Of a stretch of 64,000 nucleotides of DNA, positions 1 through 6,745 are shown piece by piece. Every line of letters begins with the position of its first letter. Within the stretch, counting starts at the first letter, position 1. The notes below the pieces were generated by a model. The model did not search any database and had not been told where the DNA came from. It worked only from the letters and a program-made list of their open reading frames with translations. The stretch comes from an uncultured Christensenella sp. (GTDB taxonomy: Bacteria; Bacillota; Clostridia; Christensenellales; Borkfalkiaceae): positions 1 to 64,000 of the forward strand of contig CAJTUI010000003.1 in assembly GCA_910579705.1 (NCBI GenBank), given 5' to 3'. The translations under genes and the position numbers were made by a program.

Positions 1-23
1 TAACCAAACTGAGCTATAGGGCC
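1..23 (-). tRNA. tRNA, 5' end only (partial)
   Basis: Read on the minus strand this is the 5' end of a tRNA: acceptor strand GGCCCTA, then TA, D-stem GCTC and AGTTTGGTTA. The rest, including the anticodon, lies off the left edge, so identity cannot be given. It sits about 53 nt downstream of the next tRNA and is probably co-transcribed with it. Confidence 0.8.
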
Positions 24-76
24 AAATTAAAATATAAATATTTATCTTATGCACAAAGCCGCCGATAAATATTTTT

Positions 77-153
77 TGGTGGGCCTTCACGGACTCGAAC
101 CGCGGACCAATCGGTTATGAGCCGACCGCTCTAACCAACTGAGCTAAAGGCCC
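77..153 (-). tRNA. tRNA with CAT anticodon (Ile2 or elongator Met)
   Basis: A complete cloverleaf is visible on the minus strand. The acceptor is GGGCCTT, the D arm GCTCAGTTGGTTAGAGC, and the anticodon loop CTCATAA gives CAT (complement at 117-119). The T arm contains GGTTCGAGTCC and CCA is encoded at the 3' end. The body resembles tRNA-Ile2 (CAU, lysidine-modified) of Bacillota, but elongator Met can have the same loop. A perfect promoter lies just upstream (195-223). Confidence 0.9.
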
Positions 154-194
154 TTAAATGTAAGGTGTTCGTACATTCCGCACAACGCTTACAT

Positions 195-223
195 ATAATA
201 ATATACCGTAAAATTTTTGTCAA
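195..223 (-). promoter_or_regulatory. tRNA operon promoter
   Basis: On the minus strand, TTGACA (218-223) and TATTAT (195-200) are separated by exactly 17 nt. The predicted start is near 188, about 35 nt before the CAT tRNA. No gene other than the tRNAs lies downstream. Confidence 0.75.
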
Positions 224-258
224 GTATTTTCAAACGTATTTTATTATAAATTTTTTTA

Positions 259-435
259 TTATTTTTGTGAATTTTTCGCCTTGCCCGCAGCGTTTTTATC
301 GTCGGAGATTTCGCCCTCCCGCTCCTCGCATTCCTCGTTCAAAAGTTTAAGCATTTCCGCAAGCTGCCGCTCCGAAAGTTCTTCCATACCCGAGGCCAAT
401 TTTCCGTAAGCAAGTTTATCGTGATGTATCGTCAT
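259..435 (-). CDS. 58-residue charged small protein, unknown function
   Basis: The reading frame runs from ATG at 435 to TAA at 259 and encodes 58 residues. The N-terminal part has HHDKLAYGKL followed by a Glu/Leu-rich, helix-prone stretch (EELSERQLAEMLKLLNEE) and a charged Lys/Asn/Ala-rich tail. There is no membrane segment or Cys motif and I do not recognise the family. No Shine-Dalgarno precedes the ATG. Instead a perfect TATAAT (443-448) ends 7 nt upstream, with TTGCTT 17 nt further up (466-471), so the mRNA probably begins at or next to the start codon. It is divergent from tRNA-Pro. The phase and amino-acid composition look coding, but conservation was not tested. Confidence 0.55.
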   Translation of the reverse strand: MTIHHDKLAYGKLASGMEELSERQLAEMLKLLNEECEEREGEISDDKNAAGKAKNSQK

Positions 436-442
436 ATGATAT

Positions 443-471
443 ATTATACTTCATTTAATTAAAATAAGCAA
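443..471 (-). promoter_or_regulatory. promoter giving a probable leaderless mRNA
   Basis: TATAAT (443-448) and TTGCTT (466-471), spacer 17, read on the minus strand. The -10 ends 7 nt before the ATG at 435, so the expected start site falls on the start codon. Confidence 0.5.
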
Positions 472-541
472 ATTTAATTGAGGCGCGGCGCCGAAAAACA
501 TTTGACTGAACGCCAATTTGAATATATAATAGTAGCCGTAT

Positions 542-617
542 TGAGGCGTAGCGCAGTTGGTAGCGCGTATGGTTCGGGACCATAAGGTCGTGGGTTCAAA
601 TCCCGTCGCCTCAACCA
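542..617 (+). tRNA. tRNA-Pro (CGG)
   Basis: Acceptor TGAGGCG pairs with CGCCTCA (607-613), the D stem is GCGC/GCGC, and the anticodon stem TATGG/CCATA holds loop TTCGGGA, anticodon CGG (575-577). The T arm is GTGGG-TTCAAAT-CCCGT and CCA is encoded. The GGTTCGGGACC anticodon arm is typical of tRNA-Pro. Confidence 0.93.
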
Positions 618-679
618 ATAGCGTTAAAGTTTGAACACCTGAGAACGGTGTCGCGGGTTTTATCGCATACCGGTAAAGA

Positions 680-712
680 AAAAGCACAAGGATTTTAGCC
701 TTGTGCTTTTTC
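680..712 (+). terminator. Rho-independent terminator after tRNA-Pro
   Basis: AAAAGCACAAGG (680-691) pairs perfectly with CCTTGTGCTTTT (699-710) around a 7-nt loop and is followed by T residues. Confidence 0.85.
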
Positions 713-774
713 CGTTACGCTGAAACAAATATGGGACAGATTAACGATAACGGAAATCGAATAAAACACAGAAA

Positions 775-800
775 AAGGAACGCTTTTAAGCGTTCCTTTT
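775..800 (-). terminator. terminator of the XRE gene
   Basis: AAGGAACGCTT and AAGCGTTCCTT form a hairpin around a TT loop with A/T flanks on both sides. It lies 25 nt past the stop of the minus-strand XRE gene and could work in both directions. Confidence 0.75.
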
Positions 801-824
801 ATTTTTCAGTCGTCTACGAGATTT

Positions 825-1037
825 TCAAGCGCAAACAAACATCTGCGACAGCGTAATCTGGAACCCGCGGCAGATGTTTAACAGGGTATTGAGATTACAG
901 GCCCTGCACTTCCCGAGCAGTATGTTGGACAGCGTGGACGGCGCGACGCCGCTTTTCAAAGAAAGTTTGTAAACGGTCCACCTCCGCTCTTTCAACAAAT
1001 TGTTTATCCGTGCGGTTAAAGCGTGCGACAGTAACAT
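825..1037 (-). CDS. Cro/CI-type (XRE) helix-turn-helix protein
   Basis: A 70-residue protein that is almost entirely one HTH_3 domain. Helix 2/3 is visible as YKLSLKSGVAPSTLSNILLG, followed by LNTLLNICRGFQITLSQMF. This is the layout of minimal Cro/CI-like regulators that bind DNA as dimers. The start at 1037 is chosen because AGGAGAG lies 8 nt upstream; the frame stays open further 5' but without a ribosome site. It is divergent from the membrane-protein gene at 1222. A 10-bp-arm palindrome sits in the shared intergenic region, so it may regulate itself and that neighbour. C-terminal Cys residues (CRACN, CRG) are of unknown significance. Confidence 0.85.
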   Translation of the reverse strand: MLLSHALTARINNLLKERRWTVYKLSLKSGVAPSTLSNILLGKCRACNLNTLLNICRGFQITLSQMFVCA

Positions 1038-1155
1038 AAATTTTTCTCTCCTTTGTACTTCACTTTGTATTTTATCACCGCAGGAAACGTTAATATTCCA
1101 GAAATCCGAAAAAACAACGAAGTTAATTGTTGTTTGGCACAAATTTTTTACATTA

Positions 1156-1190
1156 TATTTGTTGACAAATCAACAAATAAGTAGTAAATT
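1156..1190 (+). promoter_or_regulatory. promoter with overlapping palindromic operator
   Basis: TTGACA (1162-1167), 17 nt, TAAATT (1185-1190) is the promoter for the gene at 1222. A perfect inverted repeat TATTTGTTGA-CAAA-TCAACAAATA (1156-1179) covers the -35. A second, weaker repeat (AAACAAC...GTTGTTT, about 1110-1135) lies nearby. The likely ligand is the divergently encoded XRE protein (inference). Confidence 0.65.
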
Positions 1191-1221
1191 AGTTTGCGGA
1201 TTAAATTTAAGGAGAACGATT

Positions 1222-1971
1222 ATGTTTGCAAAAAATTTAACGACACAAATGATATACAGGATAATACTGTGCTGTGTTTCGGGACTTGCGGTTATGCTGA
1301 CGTTCGGCATATTCTACGCAGGCAACGGCATTGGCAATCCGAGCTGGCAATTTTTAAAGTACTACACCAACATAAGCAACTATTTCGTGTTCGCCGTATC
1401 CGTAACGGTTTTGGCCGACACTGTAAAGCGCGTCTATGCGGGCGAACGCGAGGGATATAACCGCAAGATAAGAACGCTGAAATTTATGACCACGGTTATG
1501 ATAATGGTAACGTTTTTAGTGTACATAATCCTGCTTGGCAATCCTTTCAGCGCAAATTTCTGGCGCGACCTTGGAAACATAAGCTGCCACGTGTTTGCGC
1601 CCATACTGTTTATAGCCGACTACTTCCTGTTTGAAGAAAAGAAATCGGTATCGATATTCGCGCCGCTTCTCAGCCTTATAATTCCGCTTATTTACGTATG
1701 CTACATATTCATACTCGGCGCAGCGATTGAGAATTTCGAATACCCCTATTTCTTCCTTGACGTGAACGAGCTTGGTTACGGCGGAGTTATCGTATGGGTT
1801 GTAATTCTCGTTGCGGTGTTTACCGTGCTGGGATACCTGCTCTGGTTCTACAACAGGCTGACAGTTGAAAACAAAAAAATAAAAATAGACCTTAAAAACG
1901 TGTTGCATACAAAAAAAGCTGCCGCGCCCCTTCCCGAGGCGGAATGCGCGGCAACCGACGAAACGAACTGA
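1222..1971 (+). CDS. Pr6Pr / FAR-17a-AIG1-like integral membrane protein
   Basis: 249 residues with about six membrane segments. The N-terminal part carries FLKYYTNISNYFVFAV, matching the 'FxxFTxxSN' region of Pr6Pr-type proteins, and CHVFAPILFIADYFLFEEKK matches the conserved 'H...P...DW.LF' segment. A short charged cytoplasmic tail rich in Ala/Glu ends the protein. The molecular function of bacterial Pr6Pr proteins is not established. The start is set by AAGGAG 8 nt before the ATG. It has its own promoter and a strong terminator (2022-2053), so it is a monocistronic unit. Confidence 0.7.
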   Translation: MFAKNLTTQMIYRIILCCVSGLAVMLTFGIFYAGNGIGNPSWQFLKYYTNISNYFVFAVSVTVLADTVKRVYAGEREGYNRKIRTLKFMTTVMIMVTFLVYIILLGNPFSANFWRDLGNISCHVFAPILFIADYFLFEEKKSVSIFAPLLSLIIPLIYVCYIFILGAAIENFEYPYFFLDVNELGYGGVIVWVVILVAVFTVLGYLLWFYNRLTVENKKIKIDLKNVLHTKKAAAPLPEAECAATDETN

Positions 1972-2021
1972 GCCGTCTTACAGAATATGTAAAACGTTCA
2001 AATACTTTACACCTAAAATTC

Positions 2022-2053
2022 ACACGGCGCTATTGACAAGCGCCGTGTTTTTT
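2022..2053 (+). terminator. terminator that also contains the next gene's -35
   Basis: ACACGGCGC (2022-2030) pairs with GCGCCGTGT (2040-2048) and is followed by six T. The hairpin loop contains TTGACA (2033-2038), which is the -35 of the following gene, so one sequence ends one transcript and starts the next. Confidence 0.8.
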
Positions 2054-2061
2054 ACTAAAAT
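2033..2061 (+). promoter_or_regulatory. promoter for a leaderless transcript
   Basis: TTGACA (2033-2038), 17 nt, TAAAAT (2056-2061). The -10 ends 7 nt before ATG 2069. There is no Shine-Dalgarno. Confidence 0.65.
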
Positions 2062-2068
2062 GAAACAT

Positions 2069-3418
2069 ATGACCACGCAGAAAAAAATCAACGCCTGTCT
2101 GAAAGCGTGCACCGCCCTGCTGCTTGCGGTATCGTTTGCGCTTACGTTCACGGTGTCTGATTATTACATATTCAACAGAATAGACGTGTTCGGGTTTTTC
2201 GCCGTGTGCCAGTGGATAAAAAAGGCCGGTTTACTGCTTTTACCGCTGGCCGTGTTCTATGACAAAACCACGTGCGCCCAAACCGCAAAATACTTTCTGC
2301 CCGTGTTCGTAATAGCGTCCTGCTTTACCTTCGGCGGGTTTTTCGACGTGACGGTTATTACCCCCGACAGCACCCCCGCCGAACTTGTTTACGCGCACAT
2401 AAACGGCTTTATCCCCAAAGCCGCCAACATATCCCTGTTTTTCGTTTCCAACGCGCTATACCTCGTAATATGCTCCCTTCTCTTCGTCCGCGACGGATTT
2501 AAAATAAAAGCCAAATGCTTTGTATATTTCCCCGCGGCGGTTGCGGCCTGCATTCCGCTCAATTTTTTCGAAAACTTCTTCGATATAAACGATTTTCCCG
2601 AAGACCACTTTCTCAGGTTCGGCAATTTCACCGTATGGCACCTGCTTGCCGTGCTTGCTCTTGCGGTGTTCACTATCGCGTTCTACTTTTTCCTCAGGCG
2701 CAAGGAACGCAAAATCCAGAACGAATACCTGATTGCGGCGGCGATAGTGCTTTTAATCCAGTATCACAGCAAAGACTCCGTGATTATGGGCGACGGCTAC
2801 AACGTATACAACACCGTGTTTGCGTGCGTGCCGCTGTTTATCTGCAACCTCGGCGTGTACGTGGCGGCGCTGTCCGTTATCGTCAAAAAGAAAACTCTTT
2901 ACTCGATAGCGTTCTACGTCCACGCGGCGGGCGCGCTTTCGGTGTTCGTATATTTCGGGCGCGACGAAATGTCCGACTACGGAATATTTTGCAGTTACTC
3001 CATTCTCTATTTCTGCCTGACACACTGTATACTGTTTGCGCTTTCCACTTTACCTGCCGCGCTGGGCCACTACAAATTCAGATTAAAGGACATTATTATC
3101 CCGCTTATTTACTACTTCTGCGTAATCATAATCGCCTCTGTCGCGAGCGCGCTGGTAACCTCCGCTTCGATGTCTTTTAGTTATAACGGCTACACGCTGT
3201 CCGAAAGCGAATGGATTATTCCCAACTACGCGTTCACGCAAATAAATCCCCTGCCGTTCACCGTGCCTATGGTAAAACTTACAATCTGGAAATACGACCT
3301 GAGTCTTTTGTACATACTCGGCCTCTATGCGTTCTACGTAGGCATATTCTTCACGTTCAACGCCTTTTACTACGCGTTTATCAATATACGCAAAGCAATT
3401 TTAAAACGCAAAGCATAA
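2069..3418 (+). CDS. polytopic membrane protein, possibly YwaF/TMEM164-like
   Basis: 449 residues with about a dozen hydrophobic segments. Phrases such as FIPKAANISLFFVSNALYLV and VPLFICNLGVYVAALSVI resemble the 'P...C...lfl.P' repeats of the YwaF (TIGR02206) family, seen here twice. The match is weak and I would not assign a function. ATG 2060 and ATG 2069 are both possible. I prefer 2069, because the promoter (TTGACA-N17-TAAAAT) would start RNA at about 2067-2069 and neither ATG has a ribosome site. A terminator follows directly. Confidence 0.7.
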   Translation: MTTQKKINACLKACTALLLAVSFALTFTVSDYYIFNRIDVFGFFAVCQWIKKAGLLLLPLAVFYDKTTCAQTAKYFLPVFVIASCFTFGGFFDVTVITPDSTPAELVYAHINGFIPKAANISLFFVSNALYLVICSLLFVRDGFKIKAKCFVYFPAAVAACIPLNFFENFFDINDFPEDHFLRFGNFTVWHLLAVLALAVFTIAFYFFLRRKERKIQNEYLIAAAIVLLIQYHSKDSVIMGDGYNVYNTVFACVPLFICNLGVYVAALSVIVKKKTLYSIAFYVHAAGALSVFVYFGRDEMSDYGIFCSYSILYFCLTHCILFALSTLPAALGHYKFRLKDIIIPLIYYFCVIIIASVASALVTSASMSFSYNGYTLSESEWIIPNYAFTQINPLPFTVPMVKLTIWKYDLSLLYILGLYAFYVGIFFTFNAFYYAFINIRKAILKRKA

Positions 3419-3452
3419 AAAAAGCGCGGTCTTTGAAAAGACCGCGCTTTTT
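3419..3452 (+). terminator. terminator, 15-bp stem
   Basis: AAAAAGCGCGGTCTT (3419-3433) and AAGACCGCGCTTTTT (3438-3452) around a TGAA loop. It ends the gene at 2069 and, in reverse, the cupin gene ending at 3454. Confidence 0.85.
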
Positions 3453-3453
3453 C

Positions 3454-3804
3454 TTAAACTACCGCGTCCGACATCGTATATCCTTCCAGCGAGTTCGCTT
3501 TTACCTGTATGCAAATATACTTCAAGGCATTGTCGGGCGCGGCGGACAACTGCCGTTTGGCGGACGGCGAAACCCTGAGCCAGTCGCCCGCCTTTAAGTC
3601 CGTTTGCTCGCCGTCGATAACGGCTTTTCCCTCGCCCTCTGTAACGAAATAGATTTCCTCGTTCTGCCTGTGCGAGTGAACGAACGGCACGCCCGCGCCC
3701 GCTGGCAGAACGTTTACGCTTATCTCCGCGCCGGTGAGATTAAGCAGGTCGTGCAACTCCGTCCGCGCCTCTCCGCCGACTGATATTTTGTCAAAACTGT
3801 TCAT
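3454..3804 (-). CDS. small cupin-domain protein
   Basis: 116 residues forming one cupin barrel. The metal-binding motif 1 is visible as HSHRQNEEIYFVTEGEG (H-x-H-x4-E-x6-G), followed by DLKAGDWLRVSPSAKRQL for the second motif, where the usual His is not obvious. Cupins of this type bind a divalent metal and small ligands; the substrate is unknown. It starts after GGAGG, 6 nt before ATG 3804, and is divergent from the HxlR-type regulator at 3958, which probably controls it. Confidence 0.8.
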   Translation of the reverse strand: MNSFDKISVGGEARTELHDLLNLTGAEISVNVLPAGAGVPFVHSHRQNEEIYFVTEGEGKAVIDGEQTDLKAGDWLRVSPSAKRQLSAAPDNALKYICIQVKANSLEGYTMSDAVV

Positions 3805-3905
3805 AACAAACCTCCGCTATAAATTTTATGCGCCCAATATAGCACGGCGCGGACTGCCGCGCGCAAAGGTTACTTTTCTATTACCCGATAATATATTTGT
3901 AACCG

Positions 3906-3934
3906 TTGACCACGCCCCGCCGCTATGATATACT
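3906..3934 (+). promoter_or_regulatory. promoter of the HxlR-type gene
   Basis: TTGACC (3906-3911), 17 nt, TATACT (3929-3934). The 153-bp divergent region also has GGTTAC (3868-3873) and GTAACC (3899-3904) as distant inverted halves and a TATTA-N5-TAATA dyad between them, either of which could be the regulator site. Confidence 0.65.
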
Positions 3935-3957
3935 CTGAATAAAAACGAGGTTGAACT

Positions 3958-4296
3958 ATGCTTACCAAAGACGAATTGCCCGAGTGTCCCGTAGCCACGA
4001 CCGTAAGGCTTATAGGCAACAAATGGAAACTTTTAATCCTGCGCGGTCTGATTTATAATAAAAGTATGCGGTTTACGGAAATTCTGAAAAGCGTTCCCGC
4101 CATCAGTAAAAAGGTGCTGACGGACAATCTCCGCGCGCTGGAAAACGACGGGATTATCGAACGCGAAGTATTTCCCGAAACTCCGCCGCGCGTTACGTAC
4201 TCGCTCTCCGAGCTCGGCGAAACGCTGAAACCTATTTTCGACGCAATGTACGACTGGGGCTCGGACTACAAAAAATTCGCGGACGCGCTCCGCTAA
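3958..4296 (+). CDS. HxlR-family transcriptional regulator
   Basis: 112 residues of winged helix-turn-helix. It shows the family opening CPVATTVRLIGNKWKLLILRGL, then MRFTEILKSVPAISKKVLTDNLRALENDGIIERE and PRVTYSLSELGETLKPIFDAM. The Cys near the N-terminus (Cys11, in ECPV) is the redox-sensing position in several family members such as YodB and HypR. GAGG stands 7 nt before the ATG. Divergent to the cupin gene, so it is probably an electrophile- or redox-responsive local regulator (inference). Confidence 0.88.
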   Translation: MLTKDELPECPVATTVRLIGNKWKLLILRGLIYNKSMRFTEILKSVPAISKKVLTDNLRALENDGIIEREVFPETPPRVTYSLSELGETLKPIFDAMYDWGSDYKKFADALR

Positions 4297-4303
4297 AACA
4301 AAC

Positions 4304-4329
4304 CGCCCCCGAACGTCAGTTCGGGGGCG
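4304..4329. terminator. bidirectional terminator between convergent genes
   Basis: CGCCCCCGAAC / GTTCGGGGGCG around a 4-nt loop, between the HxlR-type gene and the convergent Na/Pi gene. Confidence 0.75.
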
Positions 4330-4338
4330 TAATCAATC

Positions 4339-6081
4339 TCAATGCGCGTGTTCCGTAGAGGGGTCGCCGTGACCGTAGTCCTTGACCGAATTTGCAATGT
4401 TGTGCATATGGTCGCCTATGCGTTCCATATTCACGGCAAGCTGTAAAAACAGCGCACCTGCCTCGGGTGTGCATTTCCCCTCCGACATACGGCGCAGGTG
4501 CGACTGCTGCATAACGTTGTTCATACGGTCGGTTTCCTGCTCCTCCCGCTCCACGTCTGCGCTGAACCGCAAATCGCTGCCCGCAAACACGTCCTTCACG
4601 AACTTGTAGAGGTTGGTTATATGCAAATCCATCTCTTTGATTTCGTCGCGCGCGTGCTCCGTGAACTCGACCTTGTCCTCGACGAGTTTCTGCGCGTACT
4701 CGACTATGTTTTCGGCATAGTCGCCTATCCTCTCGATGTCGGACACTACGCGGTAGAAAGAGCTGACTTTCTTTTCGTCTATCTCGGATATTTCGGTGAG
4801 CGAAAGCCTTATCAGATACGAAACTATGTACTTATGCGCCGCGTTGATGCTCTGCTCGGTTTCGTCGAACTTTTCTTTTTGGGACAAATCGCCGTTCAAC
4901 AGCATATCCAGCGAAAGCTTGTAGTTTGCGAACGCGTCCTCGCCCATTTTTATGAGCTGTTTACGCGCCTGCCCAACCGCTATGGCGGGCGTTTTCAAAA
5001 GCCTTACGTCAAGCGTTTCGGCGTCGTCCGAAAGCGGCGCGCCCTGTTTTTCGGGAACGATCAGGCAAGCGAGCTTTACAAGCACGTTTATGAACGGCAA
5101 AAGCATAGCCGTGGTAAGCAGATTGAATATCATATGGAAAATAGCAATCTGCCACTGGGTCTGGGGAATGAGCTTGTTTAAAAATTCGGCTATGTACTTG
5201 CCCGCGAACGCCACGGGGAATATAAAAATCACACAGCCGGCAACGTTGAAAAGAAGGTGAACCATAGCCGCGCGTTTGGCGTTTACGCTTGCGCCCATAG
5301 ACGAGATAATCGAGGTAAGACACGTGCCCACGTTCGCGCCGAGGAGTATGCACATAGCCATTTCCAGCTTGATAAGCCCCGCGCTTGAAAGGGAAATGAC
5401 AATCGCCGTAAGCGCCGCCGAGGACTGCATAGCCGCCGTAAGCAACACGCCCAGTAAAAACAGAACGGGGATTTCCCAGGTAAGGGTCTTGTCGCCGTTG
5501 CCGAGCGCGACAAACATCTCAGCAACCGCGTCGCCCACCTCTCCGTCCAGAAGGTCGTCGACGGCCACGGACATTACGTTAAGGCCTATGAATATGAGGC
5601 CTATTCCTTCGAGAATAAAACCTATCTGTTTAATCTTGTCTTTCTTGCCGACAAGCGTAAAAATGAACCCGACGAACGCGACAAGCGCGAAAATCGCCGC
5701 TATCGAGAACGCGCCGCCCGCCGACGAAAGCGCCATTATGAACGCCGAAATGGTCGTGCCGATGTTCGCGCCCATAATTACGGAGGACGCCTGAGTAAGG
5801 GTCATAAGCCCCACGTTTACGAAACCGACAATCATAACGGTGGTCGCCGACGAACTGTTTACGATTGCCGTGACCGCCGCGCCCGTTCCAACGCCCGCAA
5901 AGCGGTTTCTCGCGGCTTTGCCCATTAATTTCCGCATAGACTTGCCCGCGGCCTTTTCTATGTTGCTGCCCATCATACTCATACCGATCATAAACACGGT
6001 AATTCCGCCGAGTATGAAAAAGGCGCTGTTTATTATAGAAAGCACGTCGGCGCCCGTAATACCCAAAAGGGATAAAGCCAT
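4339..6081 (-). CDS. Na+/phosphate cotransporter, NptA family with PhoU-like C-terminus
   Basis: 580 residues. The membrane half (about 1-330) has the two inverted Na_Pi_cotrans repeats with signature stretches NSSSATTVMIVGF and MQSSAALTAIVISLSSAG, the QSS-type substrate and ion-binding motifs. The C-terminal half (about 370-570) contains PhoU-type helical repeats, for example ISEIDEKKVSSFYRVVSDIE and RIGDYAENIVEYAQK, with IGD-N metal-site signatures. It would take up inorganic phosphate with sodium at the cytoplasmic membrane. GGAGAAAAT precedes the ATG. Its promoter TTGACA-N17-TAAAAT (6120-6148, minus) gives a normal 30-nt leader. It ends in a His-rich tail (GHGDPSTEHAH). Confidence 0.92.
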   Translation of the reverse strand: MALSLLGITGADVLSIINSAFFILGGITVFMIGMSMMGSNIEKAAGKSMRKLMGKAARNRFAGVGTGAAVTAIVNSSSATTVMIVGFVNVGLMTLTQASSVIMGANIGTTISAFIMALSSAGGAFSIAAIFALVAFVGFIFTLVGKKDKIKQIGFILEGIGLIFIGLNVMSVAVDDLLDGEVGDAVAEMFVALGNGDKTLTWEIPVLFLLGVLLTAAMQSSAALTAIVISLSSAGLIKLEMAMCILLGANVGTCLTSIISSMGASVNAKRAAMVHLLFNVAGCVIFIFPVAFAGKYIAEFLNKLIPQTQWQIAIFHMIFNLLTTAMLLPFINVLVKLACLIVPEKQGAPLSDDAETLDVRLLKTPAIAVGQARKQLIKMGEDAFANYKLSLDMLLNGDLSQKEKFDETEQSINAAHKYIVSYLIRLSLTEISEIDEKKVSSFYRVVSDIERIGDYAENIVEYAQKLVEDKVEFTEHARDEIKEMDLHITNLYKFVKDVFAGSDLRFSADVEREEQETDRMNNVMQQSHLRRMSEGKCTPEAGALFLQLAVNMERIGDHMHNIANSVKDYGHGDPSTEHAH

Positions 6082-6119
6082 ATATTTTCTCCGTAAACGT
6101 AAAAATCTTTCACTTAATA

Positions 6120-6148
6120 ATTTTATAGATTTTTTTCGGCGCTGTCAA
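6120..6148 (-). promoter_or_regulatory. promoter of the Na/Pi cotransporter gene
   Basis: On the minus strand TTGACA (6143-6148), 17 nt, TAAAAT (6120-6125), about 32 nt of leader with a clear ribosome site. Confidence 0.7.
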
Positions 6149-6178
6149 GCGAAATATAATAATCGGCCCCCGTTTCGT

Positions 6179-6207
6179 TTGCAAATCGCGCGCGTTTATC
6201 TTAAAAT
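6179..6207 (+). promoter_or_regulatory. trmL promoter, probable leaderless start
   Basis: TTGCAA (6179-6184), 17 nt, TAAAAT (6202-6207). Only 6 nt separate the -10 from ATG 6214 and no Shine-Dalgarno is present. Confidence 0.5.
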
Positions 6208-6213
6208 GAAACT

Positions 6214-6705
6214 ATGTTCAATATCGTATTGGTAGAGCCCGAGATACCTCAAAACACGGGCAACATTGTGCGCACCTGCCACGCTACGGGCTGCCGCCTG
6301 CACCTTATCCGCCCGCTCGGGTTCGAGATTTCCGACAAGTACTTAAAACGCGCGGGGCTGGATTACTGGGAGGACGTGGAAATTTTTTATTACGACTCGT
6401 TCTCACAGCTCAAAGAGAAATACCCGGACGGAATGTTCTGGTATTTCACGACCAAAGGGCTTAACCGCCACTGCGACGTAAAACTGGGTAAAGACGACTT
6501 TCTCGTGTTCGGCAAGGAAACGAAAGGCCTGCCCGAAGAGCTGTTGAAAGCGAATAAAGAAAGCTGTCTGAGAATACCTATGTTAGGGGAAACGAGAAGT
6601 CTGAACCTTTCCAACTCCGTCGCGATAGCCGTCTACGAGGGGCTGCGCCAGCTTGATTTCGACGGGTTCAGGACCGAAGGGCAATTGCATAATTCAAAGT
6701 GGTAA
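6214..6705 (+). CDS. trmL: tRNA (cytidine(34)/uridine-2'-O)-methyltransferase
   Basis: 163 residues, the usual length for this minimal SPOUT enzyme. It methylates the wobble ribose of tRNA-Leu isoacceptors with SAM. Motif 1 is VEPEIPQNTGNIVRTC at the N-terminus, motif 2 is FGKETKGLPEELL, and motif 3 (the trefoil knot) is RSLNLSNSVAIAVYEGLRQ. The predicted transcript begins at the start codon. The rdgB gene follows 40 nt downstream with its own promoter, so the two are probably separate transcripts. Confidence 0.93.
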   Translation: MFNIVLVEPEIPQNTGNIVRTCHATGCRLHLIRPLGFEISDKYLKRAGLDYWEDVEIFYYDSFSQLKEKYPDGMFWYFTTKGLNRHCDVKLGKDDFLVFGKETKGLPEELLKANKESCLRIPMLGETRSLNLSNSVAIAVYEGLRQLDFDGFRTEGQLHNSKW

Positions 6706-6709
6706 ACAC

Positions 6710-6738
6710 TTTACATTTTAAGGCGTTTATTGTATAAT
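6710..6738 (+). promoter_or_regulatory. rdgB promoter, leaderless start
   Basis: TTTACA (6710-6715), 17 nt, TATAAT (6733-6738), a near-consensus promoter whose -10 ends 7 nt before ATG 6746. Confidence 0.75.
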
Positions 6739-6745
6739 ACTATAA

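Noticed and set aside
1000..1221. In-frame extension upstream of the Pr6Pr gene
   Set aside because: It runs through the divergent promoter and operator. The internal ATG at 1222 has AAGGAG, while the upstream start has no ribosome site.
2069..3418. Transporter assignment for the 449-residue membrane protein
   Set aside because: No transporter motif was found; only weak resemblance to YwaF/TMEM164-type repeats, so no function was assigned.
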